Shown in pieces: positions 30,901 through 39,900 of a DNA stretch of 64,000 nucleotides (position 1 is its first letter; each line of letters starts with the position of its first letter). A model generated the notes under the pieces. It was not told where the DNA came from. It searched no databases and worked only from the letters and a program-made list of their open reading frames with translations. The translations under genes were made by a program, and so were the position numbers. Origin of the DNA: Liolophura sinensis (taxonomy: Eukaryota > Mollusca > Polyplacophora > Chitonida > Chitonidae); assembly GCF_032854445.1 (NCBI RefSeq), contig NC_088306.1, positions 15,001,386 to 15,065,385 on the forward strand. The letters are read 5' to 3'.

Positions 30901-33900
30901 AATAGCAGCATTTGAAATAAAAGAAAAGTTATCCTTACATCAGTCGTTTAGGTGTTTAAAAATCTTTAATAACAGCATTTGAAATAAAAGAAAAGTTATC
31001 CTTACATCAGTCGTTTAGGTGTTTAAAAATCTTTAATAACAGCATTTGAAATAAAAGAAAACTTATTCTTACATCAGTCGTTTAGGTGTTTAAAAATCTT
31101 CAATAACAGCATTTGAAATGAAAGAAAACTTATTCTTACATCAGTCGTTTAGGTGTTTAAAAAATCTTCAATAACAGCATTTGAAATAAAAGAAAAGTTA
31201 TTTTTACATCAGTCGTTTAGGTGTTTTAAAATCTTTGATAAGACACTTAATAATCATGAAACTGACACAGGAGAGACTAACAGGGCTGATCTGAATTTTA
31301 AACATTGGGGTATTTCAAGCAATTCACAATAAAAACCATAATCCATATGTCAGTAAATAATATGTTGAAAGTACACGTACAATATATATGTACATCATAA
31401 CATGCAACACACAAGTACATGTATGTAAGCTTTTGGAAGAGTACACAGTGGGGATCTGTTTTTAACATTTGTCTCACATATAAAGGGTTAATTCCCTTCT
31501 TTAACCCCCTTTGCAAATTACAGGTCTTGGATTCAGTAGGCCTGCTCAGTTCAGTCTTCTAAGGAAAATCTATGAGTAAAGATTTCTCATAGTCCACAGG
31601 ACAATATTTACACTACTTCAAAAAGCATAACTTGAATCTACAATATAAAAAGCTTCAGCTCTCAAGAAGGCTTTATAATACTACATTTTTAAAAAGTTTG
31701 ATCAAGGACTTGCTAAAAAGCCACGCTGAGCCCGCAGTTCAGGTTTTCCAGGTTTGGACTCTGTTTAATGCAAGGACGGTAATATCTACAGAGAGTAGCA
31801 TACACAATGCTGAAATACGTGTGACGAAGCGTACAGTAAAGTTACATTGTACAGTATGTACATATATATTCTATGGCTTTTGTACGGTCTGGCAGCAGCC
31901 TGTGGATGGTCGTGGGTTTCCCCCGGGCTCTGCCCGGTTTCCTCCCCATTATAATGCTGGCTGCTGCCGTATAAGTGAAATATTCTTGAGTACGGTGTAA
32001 AACACCAATCAAATAAATCAATAAATACATTGTACAGTATATACATGTACATGTATATTCTATGGCTTTCCCCTCTTAGAAGTTTGACTGAGTCGCAACA
32101 GGACAGTGAAATACCTTTCCAAATGGTAGCACTTGTACAGTTTCCCTTAGTACCTGTCAATCCTTCCAACTGTACAGATGAAATAGAAAAAGTAGCGAGG
32201 CCTCAAGGGCAGATCTCCATACCCAAACAGTGAAGTTTCTTCTCACATCAACATTTTATTTTCTATCAGTTGAAATATTGAATGATACTTACAGAAAGTC
32301 TTCTCACTGTTAAAAAATGTTTTGTCAAGATACTGTAGTCAGTCATGTGTATCATACAAGTAGCTGGGTGAATGCTTGGGATTTAATGTTATACTTAACA
32401 ATTTTTCAGTCATATGACGACAAAGGAATCCTTAGAGTGCATGTAATGTGCCTCCTTGTTGCAGGATAGATTTCCACCTCTCTTTTATCTAATGCTGATT
32501 CACTGAGACGCCTTACCGAAGGCAAGTAAGCTGTCTCGCCCAAGCCATTATACTGATGCGGGTCAACCAGTCCCCTTCATGCTGAATGCCAAGCGAGGAA
32601 GTTACATCTTCCTCTTCTAAAGGTCTTAGGTGTGACTCGACCCAGCATCTTCCGCTCCCGAACCAGACGCCATACCAACTGTGCTATCAGGGCCGGTTAC
32701 AAGTAGTTGAAGAACTGACCTTCCTAAAAATAATCTGAGAGGAACCCAGCATGAGCTAGAGTTGAACTCATAGCTACCGCACTGGTAAGGCGCATGGGTC
32801 ATTGTACAAAATGCTTGTACAAAACATATGTGCATGGGTATGTAATCCGATATTTTTGAGTCCACTGTTAATACCGGGCTGGTATGAAAGAACCATAAAC
32901 TAATACATCATGTATATTGTAAATTAGTTCGGATACATGTTGCTTAATGCATCGGATTAATCCATTAATCTTCCTATAATGGATATAATGGATATAATGG
33001 ATATAATGGAATTAGTTCCCACAAACACAAATAAGATAATCACATGATTATAATCCACACCCCCATCATATATCTGACACGAAGATTAGCGCTGAACGAA
33101 TTTTGTATCACACGAACTCCAGGGTAATGGTGTATTTATTCAGCTCTCTGAACCAACTATACGTACACATTAAATCATTTATTACATTCCATACGTGGGA
33201 AGGTCTGTCAGCAACCTGCGGATGGTCGTGGGTTTCCCCCTGGGCTCTGGCCGGTTTCCTCCCACTGTAATGCTGGCTGACGTCGTACAAGTGAAATATT
33301 CTTGAATACGGCGTAAAACGCCAATCAAAAAAATAATAAATAAATAAATAAATAAATTTATTACATTGCCTACAGTCACTCTCCTCACCCGGAGGTACAT
33401 AAGACAGGTTGTTTCAATATGCACCTAATCACATGTGACCTGTCAGAAACGTTAGGTTTCACAAAAAGTTACATGTACAGACAAACAATGGAGAAAACTG
33501 AGGAAGTTAAGAAGCTCCTAAAGGCAAGGGCGTCATTTGTGCCTCCACAACATGATCAGACAGGTGATAAGTAAGTTAATGCCAACAAAAGTTTAGTCTT
33601 TGACAAGTAGCATGATACAGTTCAACTTTTTTGGACCATTAGCGATAAAAGACCTTGAAATCAAAACAATCCTATTACTGGTAGCTATGCAAGCAGCATG
33701 CACAATGTACTCAGTATTTTACTAGTGATGCACAACACACTCAACAAATTTCACCTGCATAGTCAGTGAAGTAAGCTTAAACAGTCACAAATTAAATCCA
33801 CACGTCACTGCTGCGATGCAATAAATAATATATAATGCATGAAAAAGTTAGGTGTAGGTGGTTAGCAAAGACAGAAGTAAGACATTGGGTGTCTATACTG

Positions 33901-36900
33901 TTAGATGCTGGGCTGTCATATGCTGGGCAGAGGCCCTTGGCTGGTAAGGGCATATACAACACGCAATAGACACCAACTAACCTCAAAGATGGCTACCACT
34001 GCTAAAACGGTCTATATTATGCTAAAATTAACAACTTCCTTATTGTTAGCCCTCAACATAAAAAAAACGAACCTGCATGTAGAAGAAACAAGAAGCTTTG
34101 TAATTAATTCAACCTAATTGCGATAATGCATGCTTTACAGTCTTCTAATAGAAAAAAAACACTTGTTGTTTTTTCGCCTAGTGTTTTTTTGGGCTTAATA
34201 AATACTTAACGCGTGTTGATGAGATCTAAAATACATGTGCAGAACTTTAACCTAAATAACGTACATGTAATTATGTACTTACATGTACTTGCAACTTTTA
34301 AATAACAACATGACTCAAAGCACATTTCCCCTAAATAAATACTACATATACACCTTTTTACTAACTGATAATACAAATAGGGTTTCTTATAGTGTTCACT
34401 CAAGCCTCACATTATTACAAAATGAATGGCCCAAATGGAATGATAAAAAGATAACGGGTCCAGTGAAAAGATAGGATGTCAAAAACTAAATAACCAATTG
34501 ACGGACACACACTGACAGACACACACACACACTGACAGACAGAGAGACACACACATACTGACAGACAGACAGAGAGACTCACACACACACAGACAGACAG
34601 AGAGACACACTGGCAGACAGGACACACACACACTGACAGACAGACAGACAGACACACACACACACCCACACACACACACATACTGACAGACAGACAGACA
34701 CACTCACACATGACAGACATACAGACACCACACCCACACTGACAGACAGACAGACACACACACACACACATACACTGGCAGGACAGACAGACACACACAC
34801 ACACAATGACAGACAGAAAGACAGACACACACGCAATCACTAGATTCAATTAAATACCACATTTATACAGGGTTATTTTATTATTATTAAAAGGAATTAA
34901 AGGAGAATAAAGGAAATTTTAAAAAAAATTTAAGCAAAAGGTTTCATTAGTTCTAAAGATTAGTTCTCATAAATATCTGACGATAGGGTTCATTCAAATG
35001 ACCAAAATTGGAAAACTTAAAAAGCCTATACTTTTTCTTACGTATACTTTAACCACTCTAGCCAGTACAGCCTTAAAATAATCTTTGTTGGGCTTAACAC
35101 CGCTTTGTTAAACTGGTCCCTGGTTAACAAATATATTTTATTAATGGCCTAATCTGACCTCTTGAAACATACTTGTGCACGTGTAGCTGATGCTCAATGG
35201 CCACTACAGCGGAAAGACCGGCACAATACACGTAGTGGCCAGTCCTGAACATACTTGTGCACGTATAGCTAATGCCCAATGGCCACTACAGTGGAGAGCC
35301 AGACACAATACACTTAGTGGCCAGTCCTGAGCATACTTGTGCACGTATAGCTTATGCCCAATGGCCACTACAGTGGAGAGACACAATACACTTAGTGGCC
35401 AGTCCTGAACATACTTGTGCACGTGTAGCTGATGCCCAATGGCCACCACATTGGAGAGACACAATAAACTTAGTGGCCAGTCCTGAACAATTCACTCAGA
35501 AGAAAGGGGACTGTAGGAGCTTGAGCCTTGCTGATAATTTGGCCAGCTATGAATTTCCTGAGACCCTTAGGCTCTTGGTGTATGTGCAGGGAGCTTGTAA
35601 ATAAGCAGATCTGTGTACATGTACATTTACAAACACAGATGTATAGTGGTTTATTACGTATGGGTAGCAGTCTTACTTGTGCACACTAAATGAAGTGACC
35701 TAGCCTAACCTTGTAAAAAGATGATATAAATACTTCATCTGACCTAAAAGCTTGTCCATGACAACAGATTACTTTTTGCAAGGTTCTGAGAGCTTTATTC
35801 ACCTAAGAAAGTTGTTTTGTGATCTGTAGGGAAGGTATACTGGATGATCAACTACAAAACTTACCTTAATTTGCACTGCAACTTCCTTGTCCATTTTTAA
35901 AAGACCTTTAATTTTTTCCACAAACTTCTCTCCATCCAGGCACGTGTAATGTACATGTATACCCAGAGCATTCAGGTAGGTAATGTCCTGGTGGAACGGT
36001 TTCCAACTGAAAACCTACTACTACAGAAATGCAAATTGGCAAGTCGAATCTTTAACTTTTGGGTTCTGATAAATTTTTAGTTCAACAAAACACTTACTCT
36101 AAAACAGTCTCAAGACTCTCTAACCATCTCACACTCTTACTGCATCAATAAGTCACTTCTTTCAAAACTAACAAAAAGTTATCAGATTGTTAATCCGTTC
36201 CAAACTGTACAGGTACATAGTTAAATAAAGGCCGAGTGTTACGATTCACAAAGACACTGTCAAAAAGTTAAATTAAACAAAAGTTAAATAAAAATGATAA
36301 AATTCAGTTTCTTTACAACAACAAAAAAAACAAAAAAAAAACAAAAAAACAAATACGTATTGTAATACAGAAGTTTCCAAACACTTGAGGCTATTAAAGG
36401 CGCTCCACAGAAAACTGTTCAAATCTTCCAACAGCTTCACCTGACGAATTCACCTCACTAAGCTAAGATCCTGGGGACTAGTGTGAGAATTTTTCACAAA
36501 TCCTAAGAAATAACACCAGGTATCAGTACCTGTTTTCATGGCAATACAAAGAGTAACTTGACAACACATGTCTATGGCCAGGACACCCAGATTAAAATAT
36601 TACGCGCCATTGCACAAAAGTACTGCTACAATACCCACATACATGCACAAAGATGTGTATGTTATGTACATGTATGTCACTTGATACAAATCTGTTTGGA
36701 AGAGCTGAAGGAATGCGTGTAGTACATGTATATTGATATTACAATGTTTCTGGAAAATAATCTCTTATACATGTACGTGTTCAGAAATCTCAAGCTTTCA
36801 TGAGTTGCCGTTTTGGACCAGGCTTCATGTTTGGTAAGGAACAAAACTGCAATCTAAATATAACACTAACATTTTTTTAATACGGTGAATAGCTGGAATA

Positions 36901-39900
36901 TATCTGCCATTTTGTCCTGCACCAGTTTAAAAATTATTTCCAAACTTGAACAGAATACTCCCTTTGAAATATACATACGTGCATAAAATAAACAAACATC
37001 TGAACATCAACAATTCTTAATTCACAAAATAAAAATAAAATTCCCTAAATTCTCATCATTATGACACTGACAAGACAGAACTGAACTGATCTTGCTTTAA
37101 TTTATGTCAAATGTGTATGTACTGTTCCCTTTGAGGTGAATGGGCATTCTATTTTCTTAATATCATAGCAGTGAACTGTTTTCTTCACACCATTCATTTA
37201 CATGAACAATCATGCAGACAGACGCCCTCATTAACATCTTGAGGAAGTCACTTGTCTCACCTTTTTTTGATAAACAAAAACATCATTCAACTGTAACAAT
37301 AATCTTATTATTCGCTGTTTTTTTTGCTAACATCCCATCTCTAATCATCATGCTTGCTTATTGCCCGTATCATATGATTACTTGTACACAGGTAACAGCT
37401 CTCTTTGATCAGTTAGTTGACTGACAGCTGTCGCACTATTCACTTCTTGACAAGTGTAATATGTAATACTGATGACCCAAGAAAAGATACCTAAATTCTT
37501 CAACCTTTTCTCATGTAAAAGACCAACATACATGTAATTTTACACCTTTCTAGTTAGATTTTGAAGACAAAAACTAAATGTACATGTAGACTGGTTGGGT
37601 TGGCCAATTTGAGGGCTTCACAAAAAGTATAATTTTAGTCCAGACATCATAATGACAATGTCCCTGTCAAGATACCATAATTATAATGTACCCAATCTAG
37701 TCATAACAATAATGCACCATAATCCAGTCATCATAATGATAGTGTACTACAGCCCAAGCATTATAATAATAATGCACTATAGTCCATATATCATAATGAT
37801 AATGCCCCCATTCTATTCATTTTAATAATGCACTATAGCCCAATTATCGTAATGATAATGTCCTGTTCATCCATTATAATAATGCGTTAGTCCAGAAACA
37901 ATAAGGATAATGTCCCCACCAGTCGTAACAACAATTAACTACAGGTATAGTCCAGACATCATAACGATAATGCACTATAGTTCAGATATTGTAATAATAA
38001 GGCACTATAGTCCAGCCATCATAATGATAATGCACTATACATGTAGTCCAGATATACATGTATGTATCACAGTAATAATGCCCCATTCCAGCCATAACAA
38101 TGATGAACTACAGTCCAGACATCATAACGATAATGCACTATAGTTCAGATATCCTAATAACAAGACACTATAGTCCAGCTATCATAATGATAATGCATTA
38201 TATATGTAGTCCAGATATCATAATAATAATAATGCACTAGTCAAGATATAATGATAATGCACCAGTTTAGACATCATGAAGGCAATGCGACTGAGGAGGC
38301 ATCACAATGTTGCGTGTTCTTAATAATGTATGTCGTCAAGCCAGGTGAGAACCTGAGGGTGTCCTAACTCCTTCACTGCACAAATATAATGTCAAGCCTT
38401 ACTTCCTGCATTAGGCATTCTGGCACAACTGACATACATGTAACACTGAAACGAAAACAATGTCACCGTAGCATATGGTTACAAGGTGGCAGTTCATTTA
38501 TATTAGAACATTATCATGGGTAGGCAGCGAGTTCTAGTTTTACCATATCTCTGTATCCTAGCAATGTATGAGCCAAAACCAATAAGACAGGAGCTGCAAA
38601 ATGAGTACAAACATAACAGTGTATAAACAGGGTCCACAAGTACTGCATATACATGTATTTGTATGTACATGTATGTATCAAGTGTCATTCAAAATTTTTT
38701 GTTGTGCATATCCCAACCCTTTCAGAAAAAATAGGGTAGGTCAGGAGGGAGTTCTTTTTACTGTTCGGGCTGATGGAAAAGCTGTAAGTTTGGAGGGAGA
38801 CACGTCTTTACCTCTCTGCCTCGACCTGCTCCGTATTTTGGTGTATATGTATATGTAGATGAATATGTATGATGAAGTCAATCCATCCTCTAAATAACGT
38901 GTTAACCCTTCACAGCAGAGAGTACAGAAAAGTAATCACCTCTGGGCATGCACTATGCCCTGTCCTCATTCTTATTTGCATATATATTTGCATAATAACA
39001 CACTAAAATCAGGAATCAACCGACAGTATAGATGACAACTGACCCTGAACTCCTTTGAATAAATATGAAACCATTAAACCTCAGGGCTCAGGAACAAAGG
39101 CATACATGTACAAAACATGAGTACCATCACACCAAAGAATGTACTTGAGTGTGCCCAGTTTGGAGTTTTAAGTAAATTCTATAGAGAAAATCATTATCTG
39201 TGCTAAGAAGAACAGATGGAAAGGACAGTTGATCACCTCCTGTTACATATATAACTTTATACAGTTTTTCATCCACTGTAATCATCCTGCTATATGGAGT
39301 TCTCAGTTGTTGAAAATTCATGTCAGATTATAGAGGATTTATAGTTAACCACATTTTATATCATGTGTTTTTTTATGAGCTAATGTACATGTACCTCAGC
39401 TATCATTGGGTTAAAAAAGACATAGACACAAGGGATCACAGATACACATACTACTCTTCAATTTCACTCCAACCACAGGACAAGATCACCAGTTTCGTAG
39501 GAGAGGAGGGTGGAAGTGGAAGAGGTGGTGGCAACAAGATGGATCATACCATGGTAATTTCACATAACCGTTAAATGGGGGCAATCACTGGTGTATAATG
39601 AAAAATTTCTGAGTTCAGTCAACGAATAGTAGGCTTTCATACTAGTATTTGTAGGTTTAATCTGCAGGCCATAACTTACTTTTTTAGAAGAAAATTATTA
39701 CCAACTTCACACCTCTCCCATATGTACTAAGGATTATGGCTGCTTGAACAGCCAGAAAAGCCAGTGCAGCCTGAGACTACAGCTGTTCTGGCTTTTCAAA
39801 ACTGAACCATATGTGACTACATCAGCAGGCAATACACAAGTCTACATAATGAAGAGATTTCCTGAGACTTCTGACATACTGAAATTAAATAGCTTACATT

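Noticed and set aside
31632-32169. Overlapping ORFs of 122 and 127 codons
   Set aside because: Both run through a SINE and its flanking duplication.
34415-34849. Cys/Val/Ser-rich ORFs of 74-144 codons on minus
   Set aside because: They are translations of a CA/GACA low-complexity tract, open in several frames.
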